A program made the position numbers and the translations under genes. DNA of 64,000 nucleotides from Clostridium sp. NkU-1. GTDB lineage: Bacteria; Bacillota_A; Clostridia; Lachnospirales; Lachnospiraceae. Below, piece after piece: positions 40,049 through 49,713 of the stretch (its first letter is position 1; every line of letters starts with the position of its first letter). The DNA lies in the NCBI GenBank assembly GCA_001312405.1, contig BBDR01000012.1, positions 1 to 64,000 on the forward strand, in the 5' to 3' direction. The notes under the pieces are model-generated. The model had not been told where the DNA came from. It did no database searches and saw only the letters and a program-made list of their open reading frames with translations.

Positions 40049-40077
40049 TTGAATATTTTTCTACACCGTGATATAAT
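40049..40077 (+). promoter_or_regulatory. Promoter of the XRE repressor-protease genes
   Basis: Plus strand TTGAAT and TATAAT with a 17-base spacer that contains TCTACA, a half of the 19-bp operator. Confidence 0.7.
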
Positions 40078-40097
40078 GCTTATATGGAGGTGATCCT

Positions 40098-40580
40098 ATG
40101 GAAATTGGGCAGATCATTAAAAGAAGGCGGGAGGAGCTTGGAATCTCCCAGGAAGAGCTGGCGCAGAAGGCAGGCTATAAATCCCGTTCTTCCATTAATA
40201 AAATCGAGGTAGACGGAAGAGGGCTTCCCCAGTCAAAGATCATAGCAATCGCCAATGCTCTAAAAACAACGCCAGCTTATCTCATGGGCTGGGAGAGCGA
40301 TACAGATTCTGCATTTGACTATGTAAGCGGCTGTTTCGGGAAATTTGCCGGAGAAATGCTTGAGAATTTTCATCGTTTAAATGAGAAAGGGCAGAAGGAA
40401 GCCTTAAAACGTGTCAGGGAAATGGTTCATATCCCCGAATACGCAAAAGACCACAACCCGGTTAAGATTTTAAATACTGACAGAAAAGCTTACCTGGACC
40501 CGGTGGCAGCCCATGAGCGGACCGACATTCAGGTGACAGAAGAAATGAAACAGCATGATGATGCCTTTTTTGATGAATAA
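40098..40580 (+). CDS. XRE family repressor of the tail cluster
   Basis: 160 residues. N-terminal helix-turn-helix (IKRRREELGISQEELAQKAG, SSINKIEVDGRGLPQSKIIA, ALKTTPAYLMGW), then a linker and a region probably recognised by the neighbouring protease. GGAGGTGATCCT precedes the ATG. It is divergent from the Cro-like gene and followed by an ImmA-type gene, the arrangement of ICEBs1 and many prophages in which ImmA cleaves the repressor to induce. Confidence 0.88.
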   Translation: MEIGQIIKRRREELGISQEELAQKAGYKSRSSINKIEVDGRGLPQSKIIAIANALKTTPAYLMGWESDTDSAFDYVSGCFGKFAGEMLENFHRLNEKGQKEALKRVREMVHIPEYAKDHNPVKILNTDRKAYLDPVAAHERTDIQVTEEMKQHDDAFFDE

Positions 40581-40604
40581 AAAGAACTCATTGAGGTGAT
40601 TTAT

Positions 40605-41060
40605 TTGAACTATGAATCTTTATTAGAAGAAGCGGATTCCCATGGGATCATTATAAAGGAACGGCCGCTGATCGCCAATGACGGAAGGATAAGGGGCACC
40701 CAGATACTGATCCGCCAGGATATGACGGACTGCCAGAAAGCATGTGTTCTGGCGGAAGAGCTGGGACATTACCATACCACCACCGGCAACATTCTGGATC
40801 AGTCTCAAGTATCAAACCAGAAGCAGGAACGCACTGCCCGTCTATGGGCCTATAATAAAATGATAACCTTAGAAAGGCTGGTGGCGGCAAAGGAAGCCGG
40901 CTGCCGGAACGGATACGAGGTCGCCGAGCATTTAAACGTAACCGAGGAATTTTTACTGGAGGCCTTAAACTGCTATCAGGCCAAGTATGGAAAAGGCCTG
41001 CAAAAAGATAATTACCTGATCCTTTTTGAACCTTTTAACATTTATAAGCTGGTGGATTAA
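40605..41060 (+). CDS. ImmA/IrrE family (DUF955) metallopeptidase
   Basis: About 151 residues. The catalytic helix reads CVLAEELGHYHTTTGNI, with Glu in place of the usual first His of HExxH. This variant is common in phage ImmA proteins and still keeps ExxH. KQERTARLWAYNKMITLERL is also typical. It probably cleaves the adjacent XRE repressor on DNA damage. GAGGTGAT precedes a TTG at 40605; a GTG at 40596 is an alternative. Confidence 0.87.
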   Translation: MNYESLLEEADSHGIIIKERPLIANDGRIRGTQILIRQDMTDCQKACVLAEELGHYHTTTGNILDQSQVSNQKQERTARLWAYNKMITLERLVAAKEAGCRNGYEVAEHLNVTEEFLLEALNCYQAKYGKGLQKDNYLILFEPFNIYKLVD

Positions 41061-41116
41061 ACTTTTTTGTCCTGTCTTTTATTCTGACACATATACTATC
41101 CAGAGGTGATGTATTT

Positions 41117-41299
41117 ATGCAACCCTGTGAACTGGTGATGTTCGTGTCTTCTCTGGCCTGCTGCATTGCTGAGGACCGGTCCTCGGATGAGCTGGCTCTG
41201 CTTGGGGCTATTTTCTCCCAGCTTGGAGATTCTCTGGCAACCATTGCGGCGCAGCAGGACTTGTGTTGCGATTTAAATGAGAAAAAAGATACCAGCTAA
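41117..41299 (+). CDS. Small protein, DUF6774-like
   Basis: 60 residues: LVMFVSSLACCIAEDRSSDE then LALLGAIFSQLGDSLATIAA. The pattern is found in small proteins near phage elements in Lachnospiraceae (DUF6774); the function is unknown. AGAGGTGATG lies upstream. Last plus-strand gene of the regulator group. Confidence 0.7.
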   Translation: MQPCELVMFVSSLACCIAEDRSSDELALLGAIFSQLGDSLATIAAQQDLCCDLNEKKDTS

Positions 41300-41413
41300 T
41301 ATAAACAGCTGCGATAAAAGGTAATACTGTAAAATCCGATCCGCAAAGAAAGGAGTGTTGTAAAACAGATGGGCAATCATCTATGGGAGCAACGCTTCTT
41401 TTTCATGTTTCAA

Positions 41414-41441
41414 ACAAAAAAGCAGGTTCCGAAGAACCTGC
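41414..41441 (-). terminator. Terminator on the minus strand
   Basis: GCAGGTTC-TTCG-GAACCTGC, a perfect 8-bp stem with a UUCG tetraloop followed by TTTTTTG in the minus direction. It ends transcripts coming from the AI-2E permease gene. Confidence 0.88.
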
Positions 41442-41481
41442 CATCCATGGTATTGCTCACAAAGCATCTGTTCCGGTCATA

Positions 41482-41509
41482 AGATCACGCAGACCTGCAG
41501 GCGTGATCT
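41482..41509. other. Inverted repeat downstream of the AI-2E permease gene
   Basis: AGATCACGC and GCGTGATCT form a perfect 9-bp stem around AGACCTGCAG, just after the stop codon. Confidence 0.5.
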
Positions 41510-41516
41510 TTAGCCT

Positions 41517-42719
41517 TTATTCATTACATTCGGACGAGACCTCCGGAGCAGGATCCACCGTAATTCTCAATGTGCCTGCACAGGCTTCCCTGACCTTCTT
41601 TTCTCTGACCGCTATTAAATCCCCGGCAATGACCTTCAATATATGAACAACGGGAACTGCCAAAACCATTCCCCATATCCCGGCGATTGCGCCGCCCAAA
41701 GTGATTCCTATGACGATCAAAGCCGGACTTAAGGAAAATGAGGTCCCCATAAGCTTTGGCTGTATCACATTCCCGTCAATCTGCTGGGTAACAAGTAAAA
41801 CCAGAGCAGCAATTGCCCCCGTATTGATTCCGCTTGTACACGAAATGATGATTACAACACCAATGGAACCAAAAATTGAACCAAAGTAAGGGATGATATT
41901 ACAGACAGCCAATATGATCCCAAGCGCCATTGAATATCTGGAACCAAGCAAGGCAAATTCGATGGTCGTAATCACACATAAAATCAGGGAATCTAAAAGC
42001 TGGCAGACAATAAACTTCTTAAAACTGTCATTGACTATGTTTCCGTACCTTAAAACTGCTTTTCTGATTTTCTCGTTAAGAAACAAATCCATGAGCCGCC
42101 TCGCCTGGAATTTAAAATTATGAGTCTCCAGCAGGAAATAAACGGAAGTCACAATCGTAATAAATCCACTGAAAATATGGGAAGTAACTCCCAAAACCGC
42201 ACTTAATGAACCTAATACCTCTTTCAGGCCAATTCCCTCCAGCATACTTTTCCAGGCGGTACGGGGCGGCATAATATCTTCCAGTATTTCCGATAAGCCC
42301 AGCTTTTCAAGCGGCAGATGCTCCAAGGCCATTATGGCATTATTATAATAAGTGTTGAAGTTTAATATAAAATCCAATATGCTTTTTTTGAAGCAGGGGA
42401 ATTACCTTATTTACGATCAGAACAATGGCAGCGATAAATAAAGCATAAATAATAAAAACACTGATTCCTCTGGAACGTTTTTGAAACGGGCCGAATTTAA
42501 GCCTGTTTAAACGCTGTTCCAGGGCAGAACATGGGATATTCAGCAGATATGCTATGACAAATCCATAGAAAAAGGGGATAAGTACCTTAGTAAATGATTT
42601 GACCCAAACCATCACATCGGAAAAATTCATAACAATTTTATAAATGATAATGACCAGCATGGCAAGCAGCAGCCTTGATAAAAATACCCTTATCTGCTTT
42701 TTTTCAATAAATCTCCCAT
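41517..42719 (-). CDS. AI-2E family transporter / YtvI-like permease (frameshifted)
   Basis: About 400 residues with many helices. The N-terminal half has VLIPFFYGFVIAYLLNIPCS and the C-terminal half IIPYFGSIFGSIGVVIIISC, DGNVIQPKLMGTSFSLSPAL and GGAIAGIWGMVLAVPVVHIL, the PF01594 signature. Members include sodium/proton antiporters and exporters; the substrate is not known here. Two breaks: T7 runs near 42698-42704 and 42380-42386. The ATG at 42719 follows AAAGGAGG. It separates the tailocin regulators from holA. Confidence 0.87.
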
Positions 42720-42773
42720 CCTGACCTCCTTTCCAAATAAAATAAACGGATTTACCGGTTTGATCCTTAAACC

Positions 42774-43745
42774 TTAATACTTTTGCGTCAGCAGCAATTC
42801 CACTGCCATTCGGTCATTTAGCTTTCCGGTCTTCACAGCTTCTTCCGCATCCACACACAAGTTTACATAAGACAAAATCTGTTCCCTGGAAAATGTCCTT
42901 GCCTGAGGCATGATCTTTCCTGCCGCAAAGGGAGGAATCTTAAGCTTTGAGGCAATGCCGCCCTTATCCATTCCCTTTCCCATCAGCTCCTTTACCTGCA
43001 GAATCTGGTTAAACTGCCTGGCAATAAGAAAGAGGATTCTCATGGGAGGTTCCTTTAAGGTGAGAAGATCTTCATAAAGATCCATGGCTTTTTTTCGTCT
43101 GCCGGTTCACAATCGCCGCCACCATATCAAAAATCTTATTGGTTGTCCGGACCGTGCAGATGGTTTCCACATCCTCAGCCGTAATAATCTCTCTTCCCAG
43201 AGTATAGCTTATGAGCTTTTCCAGCTCCATGCGGATATTTTCCATATCATCTCCGGTCATGTGAAGAAACAGTTCCATGGTATTTCCTGTGATTTTCTTA
43301 CCTTCCCTGGAAAGCAAGGTCCCTGCCCATCTGGCAAGCTGGGCCGTATCCTGACGCTCCATTTCAGCCGCATACCCCAGTTCCTTTACTTTTTTAAACA
43401 TTTTGCTCCGCTTATCGACCTCTGATTCCACAAAGATCAGGCATGTGGTATCCGGCATCTGGGTAGATAAGATACCATTTCATCAGAAGCCGTTTTAAAA
43501 AAACCGCTGTTTTCCACCAGGATCAGGCGTTTTTCTGCAAAAAAAGGCATGGTATCTGCAAGACTGATGACCTCGTGCACATCGATCCCCTTTCCTTCAA
43601 ACTGGTTGAAGTTCATGGTATCGCCTGCCGTAATAGCTGCCTTCATTTGATTTTTATAGCTGTTCTTCAAAAAGGATTCTTCCCCATATAGAAGATAAAT
43701 CGGCTTGAAGCTGTGATTTTTGATATCCTGGGTCAGCGTATGCAT
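42774..43745 (-). CDS. holA: DNA polymerase III delta subunit HolA (frameshifted)
   Basis: About 323 residues. MHTLTQDIKNHSFKPIYLLY-GEESFL, LILVENSGFF, GNTMELFLHMTGDDMENIRM and a C-terminal clamp-loader collar domain. Delta opens the sliding clamp. ATG 43745 follows AGGAAGG; a GTG at 43790 is an alternative. Two breaks: a C lost near 43451 and the T7 run near 43088-43094. In B. subtilis holA (yqeN) lies between comEC and rpsT, so the 14 kb between here and rpsT is inserted. Confidence 0.93.
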
Positions 43746-43811
43746 GGCTTCCTTCCTCTCTGGCTTGACTTTCTTAATGAAATCAAACACGTATTTCCTT
43801 TTTTACTCTCT

Positions 43812-46235
43812 CTAATTATACCGGGAGAACTTCTCTCCGTCAACGAAACTTTCAAACCGGATCCTCTCCCCATCGGTCCACATTCTTATGGCCCCTCCTT
43901 CTCCTGTTTTAAAAACCTCTGTTCCCCTCTCCTTTAAGCGGTCTAAAACCTCCTGATGAGGGTGTCCGTAAGAATTATCCACCCCATAAGACACCACAGC
44001 CCACCGGGGCTTTATTGCGTCGAGAAATGCTTCCCCAGAGGAATATTTAGAGCCATGATGGGCCACCTTTAACACGTTCACCTCTGCCAGCAGCGCCTTT
44101 CCCCGGCCCTTTCCAAAAGCTCCTTCTCTCCTTTTTCTTCCATGTCTCCTGTAAACAGCATGCGGCAGTTCCATAGTCTATTTTTAATACTTCTGACTCC
44201 TCATTGGCAGTTTCCGGCCTGTCTTCTATTCCTGGATACAGGCATGTAATGCGAATGTCTTCCACCTGGACCCAATCACCTCCTGCCACATACTTCACTT
44301 TGGTTCCCCGCCGCCTGGCAAGCTCCGCCAGCTTCTTGATTGCCTCATCCTCCCTTCCATGATAGGGGAGCATGAGATTTTCAATTCTTATATCTTCACT
44401 GTTCTCCAAAAGATAGGCCACACCGCTTAAATGATCCTGATCCCCATGGCTGATGAATGCAAAATGAATCACAGGTACCCCTAAACTTTTCAAACAAGGC
44501 TCCAGGGAATATTTGCCCAGAGATTTTTTTAGAAGAGCTTCCTCCATCCACTAAAACAGCAGATCTTCCTGCCCGCAGCAGGATGCCATCACCTTGTCCC
44601 ACATCGAGAAACACGGCTTCCAGCCCATTTACTGGGCCAGGCTTTAAAAGCAGGATGCAAAAGCAATACATCCCTGCCAGAAAAAGAACCTTTAAACCAT
44701 AGGAAATTCTTTTCTTCTCTTCTTTATTCTCCCCGGCTCTATGCTCCTCATACTCCTTCCATATGTTCAAAGCAGCCATTCCTGCAAACAGAATAAGACC
44801 ATAAGCCGCCAGCCGTCCAGTCTCCGGCCTGCCAAAGGTCAGGCTGTATCCAGGAAGCCCTTCCATGCTTTTGCAGATCCATTCATAAAAAGCAAGTATA
44901 TAATGTCCTGTTCCCGCAGCACCGGTCCCAAGAAGGGGACTGAAGCTTCCAAGAAAGATAACGCCGATTCCGGAACAAACCACCCAATCCATTAAGGGGA
45001 TAAGCAGAAGATTTAAAAACAGACCATAGAAAGGAATCTGATAAAAATGATACAGTGTAATAGGCATGGTGACGATTTGTACCGCTGCTCCTGTGGAAAT
45101 CGCGCCTGACAGAAAATTCTTCTTTCCAAGCCAGTTTCCAAGGAGGGGACCTGCCCAGCCGATTGCATAAACAGCCCCAAAGGACAACTGAACCCCTCCA
45201 TTCATAAGGAGCATAGGCGACTTAAGTCCCATAAAAAGCAGCGCCAGGGAAGCGGAGGACAAAAGATCATAGGTTCTTCCAAGATAAGCGGCCAGAAATG
45301 CAATTGACATCATAATCACAGCCCTCACCACCGAAGGACCGCTGCCTGTTAAAATCCCATACATAACCACCAGAATGGTTCCTGCCAGACCGGCGCCTCC
45401 AAGTCCCATTCCGGTTTTCCTTAAGATCCGGTAAAAAGAAAGGCCGAGGAAGGACATATGCATGCCGCTGATTGCAAGAAGATGGGAAATTCCGTTCTTT
45501 TGATATAAAGATTTAATATCCTCCGGAAGCCCGCTTGTATCCCCTAAAACAGCTGCCGTTAAAACGCCGGCATCTTCTTTGGGGGTGTACTTATAAAGGA
45601 GGGAACGCCCCCATTCCCTGGCCTGGCGTATCCCGTCTAAAAGAGGGGCTTCTCCTGGATCCAGAATCTCCAGTTCCTTCCCAATAAATTTTCCGTCTAT
45701 TCCCAGCCCCTGATAATATGCCTTGCTGTCAAACTCCCCCGGGTTCCTGGCCGGTGAAAAGGGTTGTACCTCCCCCTTCACTTTGATGAGCTGCCCAAGG
45801 CGCAGCCTTTTATTCCCGTTATCACCTATGCGTTGAAGATCCAAAGGCTTAATAGACACCATCAGATGTGAAACCCGGCAGTAAGCCTCCTGCTTTAGTA
45901 CCCGGTTTTCCTTTAGAACAATCTGAAGAGACCCATTCTTTTCTTCAAAAGAAGAAACCCTTCCCTCTGCCTCCGCATAACCGGCCGAAAGCTCCTCAAT
46001 GACCATTTCCCTCTCTTCCCATCTTTTGCAGTCATATCCGGCCCAGGCCGCGCCCAGGTATAAAAAAAGAAGAGGCAAAAGAACCCAAAGCCGGTCCCTG
46101 CCTCTCCAATAACCATAAAGAACAACCCCGGCAGCAAAAAAAAGCCGGAATCAAAAGCCAGGATGTCAAAACCAGCAAAGCGGCAGTCTCTCCAAGTACA
46201 AATCCCCCTGCGATCAGACATAATGGGCGTTTTAT
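43812..46235 (-). CDS. comEC: ComEC/Rec2 DNA uptake channel (frameshifted)
   Basis: About 807 residues. N-terminal helices and OB-like domain (LRLGQLIKVKGEVQPFSPAR), the competence channel domain (NGISHLLAISGMHMSFLGLS, GILTGSGPSVVRAVIMMSIA) and a C-terminal metallo-beta-lactamase domain (LDVGQGDGILLRAGRSAVLV, FISHGDQDHLSGV, LKVAHHGSKYSS). It moves single-stranded DNA across the membrane. At least four breaks: A8 near 46137, A7 near 44532 and losses near 44175 and 44105. The apparent start reads ATA AAA CGC CCA just after GGAGGA; ATG is expected. Confidence 0.9.
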
Positions 46236-47242
46236 TGTTCTGTTCCTCCTATATCATTTGGTACTTCCTCATTTTCCGCATTGTAATCCAGGTTGCGTTC
46301 AAAAAGCTGGTTTAAGGAAATGGAATCCCGAAACATGACTTCCTGAGAACCGCCCACCGTAATCTGCACCTTATTGATGGAAGAGGCTGCAGCCAGGGAA
46401 TTCACAATAGAATAAATCGGGATATATTCCTTTACCTCCAGGGTGTTATTAAGAAATGCGGAATCAAAATTAATGTAACAGATGTTTTCATTGACCGACA
46501 CATTAAGAAGCTTTGTATCCTTTGGCAGAGTCGGGTTCATCCCCGGCCTTCCCGGACCGGCGATCAGCTGTTCAATGACCAGCTTTTCCAGGGAAGTGTT
46601 TACGTTATGCACCACTTCTCTTGTCTCCTTAACCAGCTTCTCCCCGGTATCATCAGCGAAATACAGGGGCAGCTCCGTCTTCTCATAGGAATTGACGTTA
46701 CTGATGTTGTCAATAAAATCGGAATTTGCCATAGGGCCTACCGGACTTCCCGAGCTGTCCATCAGGGGCTGTTCCGCTGTATACACAGCAACATAATCCA
46801 CCCCTTTTACCTGGGTCAGTGTCCTTACCAGGGAAGACCTGCATAAAATCTCTCTGGTTGCATTCATCATGGCATAATTGTTATCAAAATACAGATAAAG
46901 AACCGTGTCCTCCAGCTTATACCGCTCAAAGCCCACCTTATCCGGAACCGCAGCCTGACGGTCCAGATCCTTTGGTACAGTCCGAAGCTGTTCCATCAGA
47001 TTCCTGATCCTCCAGTCCGTCACATCTTCCAAGTCTCCTTCCGGCTTCTGCGGCATGTGATACTCCTGTGGTTCCATCTTTGTCATGGCAGAGTTCAGGT
47101 AATAAATCTGGTAAACATCACCGGCGTTTTCTGTTCCATCTCTTTTTCTTCCGTCACAGCCGGTCAGGCACAGAAAGCACGCCAGAAGAAGGAGAACACC
47201 CCGTTTTGCCGGGTGAAAAAGTATGCCTGAAAGGCGTTTCAT
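46232..47242 (-). CDS. gerM: GerMN-domain lipoprotein (GerM-like)
   Basis: 336 residues, complete. Lipoprotein signal with lipobox LCLTGC (Cys29), then two GerMN domains: one with YLYFDNNYAMMNATREILCR, the second with LVIEQLIAGPGRPGMNPTLP and INFDSAFLNNTL. GerM is required for sporulation and germination and sits at the engulfing membrane. The first codons (MKRLSGILFHPAKRGVLL) are encoded by a copy of the dispersed hairpin repeat. Its stop overlaps the comEC start. Confidence 0.87.
   Translation of the reverse strand: MKRLSGILFHPAKRGVLLLLACFLCLTGCDGRKRDGTENAGDVYQIYYLNSAMTKMEPQEYHMPQKPEGDLEDVTDWRIRNLMEQLRTVPKDLDRQAAVPDKVGFERYKLEDTVLYLYFDNNYAMMNATREILCRSSLVRTLTQVKGVDYVAVYTAEQPLMDSSGSPVGPMANSDFIDNISNVNSYEKTELPLYFADDTGEKLVKETREVVHNVNTSLEKLVIEQLIAGPGRPGMNPTLPKDTKLLNVSVNENICYINFDSAFLNNTLEVKEYIPIYSIVNSLAAASSINKVQITVGGSQEVMFRDSISLNQLFERNLDYNAENEEVPNDIGGTEQ
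47198..47240. repeat. Dispersed hairpin repeat inside the gerM start
   Basis: ACCCCGTTTTGCCGGGT followed by AAGTATGCCTGAAAGGC. Unlike the other copies it lies within coding sequence, supplying codons 2-15 of gerM. Confidence 0.6.
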
Positions 47243-47259
47243 CTAATAGCCTCCTGTTT

Positions 47260-48702
47260 CTAAGAAATATAAGTGAGTGGAATCCGTACGGTAAATGTGG
47301 CTCCCTCGCCCTCTTTGCTCTGAAGTTTCAATGCTCCCTGATGCATCAGCACAATTTTTTTTGTAATGGAAAGACCAAGGCCTGTGCCTCCTGTTTCTCT
47401 GGATCTGGCCTTATCTACCCGGTAGAACCGTTCAAACACATGCTCCTGGAACTCTTCCGAGATCCCGATTCCAGAATCCGCCACCTTTACGTAAAAAAAC
47501 TTATGATCCGCATCCAGGGTAACCCGTACCCAGCCGCCTTCCACATTGTATTTGATGGCATTCTCCACCAGATTGCTTAAAGCCAGGGACAGCTTCATCT
47601 CATCCACATCGGCAATGACCTCCCTGATACTTTCAAAGGTAAGCTCCACATTGCGTTTTCCAGCAATGGGGCGCAGCCTTTTTAAGATCAGCTCCATCAG
47701 CCGTTGATATTCACCTGGGCAATGTTTAAATTTCCCCCAGCAGTCTTGTCCCATGCGGACCAAAGACAGCAGGTCATCAATGATCTTGTTTTCCCGCTCG
47801 ATTTCATCGGAGATATCACTTAAAAATTCCCGGTAAAGCTCTGCCGGAACGTCTTCCATTCCCATGAGGGAATCAGCCAGCACCCGAATGGACGTGATCG
47901 GGGTTTTCAGCTCATGGGAAACATTTGATACAAATTCTTCCCTGGACTGGTCCACCGCCTTAAGCTTCTTTAACGTCAGGTTAATGGTTTCCGTAATCTG
48001 CAGGGTTTCCTTATAAGCATAGGAACTGATATTCCCGTCCATATCTCCCTCTGCCGCCCTGTTTAACATCCGCTGCAGCTCCCGGAAAGGCTTCATTAAA
48101 AGTGTGGCCAGAAAAAACACAAATATGGCCAGAACGGAAAAGATCATAAGCTGAAGAAAAGCTCCCTTTTCCGACATAGCGGACACCCGGTTCAGCAGAT
48201 CCTCCGTGGATGCCGTCACGATCATGACCCCGGCAATTTCCTTTTCCTGGCTGTTGGAATAAATGGGAATCGTCAGCGCCGAATAATGTTTTTCAAAATT
48301 ATATTTGCTACCGTTTTCTCCGTCAAAACAGCGGATAACCTCCTCAGATACATTGAGCTTACCCGTAGAAAGGGAAAAGGTGTCGCTGATGATCCTGAAA
48401 TTCCGGTTCACCACCACGATCCGTCCATTGAACATATCTGCCTTTACAGACATTTCATTGTCCAGCAGAGGGTCCCTTGGCTCCATAGTCAAGTATCCGA
48501 TTCTTGTCATTTTGTTGCTTAATATCCAGCACTGGTTTTGGATATCCTGCATTCTGGACTCAATGAGGTTCTGCCGGTAAGTACCCAGCATGACTGAATT
48601 CTGGATAAATACCGGTATGATTCCGACCACAATAAGGGCAATGATCAGAGTGACCCGCAGGCTTATGGCATGTTTCTGATTAAAAAGCCTTATCTGGAAC
48701 AT
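47260..48702 (-). CDS. Membrane sensor histidine kinase
   Basis: 480 residues. Two helices (about 15-35 and 184-203) flank an extracellular sensor domain. Then come HAMP, a HisKA domain with phospho-accepting His263 in VSNVSHELKTP and an ATPase domain (NLVENAIKYN, DSGIGISEEFQEHVFERFYR, GGTGLGLSI). A 16-residue stretch RMGQDCWGKFKHCPGEYQ (47706-47757) is out of family. An extra G and a lost G explain it; the expected reading is MDKTAGGNLNIAQVNIN. No response regulator is adjacent on either side. Confidence 0.88.
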   Translation of the reverse strand: MFQIRLFNQKHAISLRVTLIIALIVVGIIPVFIQNSVMLGTYRQNLIESRMQDIQNQCWILSNKMTRIGYLTMEPRDPLLDNEMSVKADMFNGRIVVVNRNFRIISDTFSLSTGKLNVSEEVIRCFDGENGSKYNFEKHYSALTIPIYSNSQEKEIAGVMIVTASTEDLLNRVSAMSEKGAFLQLMIFSVLAIFVFFLATLLMKPFRELQRMLNRAAEGDMDGNISSYAYKETLQITETINLTLKKLKAVDQSREEFVSNVSHELKTPITSIRVLADSLMGMEDVPAELYREFLSDISDEIERENKIIDDLLSLVRMGQDCWGKFKHCPGEYQRLMELILKRLRPIAGKRNVELTFESIREVIADVDEMKLSLALSNLVENAIKYNVEGGWVRVTLDADHKFFYVKVADSGIGISEEFQEHVFERFYRVDKARSRETGGTGLGLSITKKIVLMHQGALKLQSKEGEGATFTVRIPLTYIS

Positions 48703-48729
48703 GATCCTGCACCTCCAACCTTATTCCTG

Positions 48730-49598
48730 TCATACATCCAGCCTTTTCGTACAAGCGATTGCCAGCGCTCCCGGCCCTATATGGCAGGATACACTTAAAG
48801 AAAGATTGTCCACGTGGATTTCTCCCGTCTTTGGAAAAACCTCTTCCAGCTCCTTCTTAAACTCCAAGGCAGCCGCCTCATTATTGGTATGGGCAACGGC
48901 AATGCTGGTGCGGATCCCTTCCGGATCGCCGAAGCGCTCCTCTATATCCTTTTTCGCGGCTGTGATCATCATGGTTTTGGCCTGCTTCATGGTTCTTGCC
49001 TTCGCAAAGGCGTCCAGCTTCTCTCCCTGAATGGTAAGAACCGGTTTAATCCTTAAAAATGTCCCTAAAAGAGCTGCTGCCGGAGTGATTCTTCCGCCCT
49101 TTTTTTTAAATATTCCAACGTATCCAGGGTAATATAAATGGTAGATTCCATCTTTGTCTCTTCCAGTTTTTCCTTAATGGCAGCAGCGGTCATTCCTAAG
49201 TCTGCCAGCCTCCTGGCTTCCAGGACTGACTGCCTTTGAGTGACGGAAATTCTCTGGTTATTGACCACAAACACTTTTCCCTCGTAATCTTCCGCCAGCA
49301 TAAGAGCAGTCTGACATGCACTGCTCAGTCCGCTGGACATGGGAATGTGTACGATTTCCTCATACTCCTCTAAAAGCCTGTTCCATAAATCCATAAGATC
49401 GGCCGGAGATGGCTGAGAAGTGGAAATATCCACTCCTTCCTCCAGCTTTTCATAAAAATCCTTCTGTGTCAGGCTGATATCTTCATAAAATGTTTCCCCG
49501 GCCATCATAAACGGCATGGGTATTACGTAAACTCCAGCTTCTTCCCCCTGTTTCTGGGTAATTCCGCTGTTGCTGTCTGTTATAATAGCTACTTTCAT
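48730..49598 (-). CDS. DegV family fatty-acid-binding protein (frameshifted)
   Basis: About 289 residues. N-terminal MKVAIITDSNSGITQKQGEE and VIPMPF, then DISTSQPSPADLMDLW and HIPMSSGLSSACQTALMLAE; C-terminal GGRITPAAALLGTFLRIKPV. DegV/FakB proteins bind fatty acids for FakA kinase in phospholipid synthesis; no fakA is nearby. The frame breaks at the T8 run near 49100-49107. ATG 49598 is preferred because AAAGGAG is 7 bases upstream. Confidence 0.9.
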
Positions 49599-49677
49599 TT
49601 CCATTCTCCTTTATTTCTGCAGGCAATGAACCAGGCGCAGGAATGCTTGCATTTCTGCATCTGGCGAATGCTGCAAG

Positions 49678-49713
49678 GGTCAAATAGCTCACAGCTTGCT
49701 AGGGACTATTTGA
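49678..49713. other. Inverted repeat between degV-like and ABC exporter genes
   Basis: GTCAAATAG and CTATTTGAC form a 9-bp stem. CTGCAGGCAATGA occurs on both sides (49617 and 49718) as a short direct repeat, the second copy within the exporter's last codons. Confidence 0.45.

Larger units (their letters stand above)
27270..41060. mobile_element. Headless contractile-tail (R-type tailocin/PBSX-like) cluster
   Basis: Reading from high to low coordinates: regulators, tail terminator, sheath, tube, chaperone, tape measure, LysM protein, XkdQ-, XkdR- and XkdS-like proteins, baseplate J, YmfQ-like, tail fibre, holin, small protein, amidase. This is the xkdK-to-xlyA order of PBSX. No terminase, portal, protease, capsid, integrase or replication gene is present, so it can make a contractile tail but not a virion. 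It lies between rpsT and holA. Confidence 0.85.

Noticed and set aside
41370..41483. Plus-strand 37-codon frame MGNHLWEQRFFFMFQ... with AAAGGAG upstream
   Set aside because: It contains the minus-strand UUCG terminator and has no recognisable pattern; the ribosome site could be chance.
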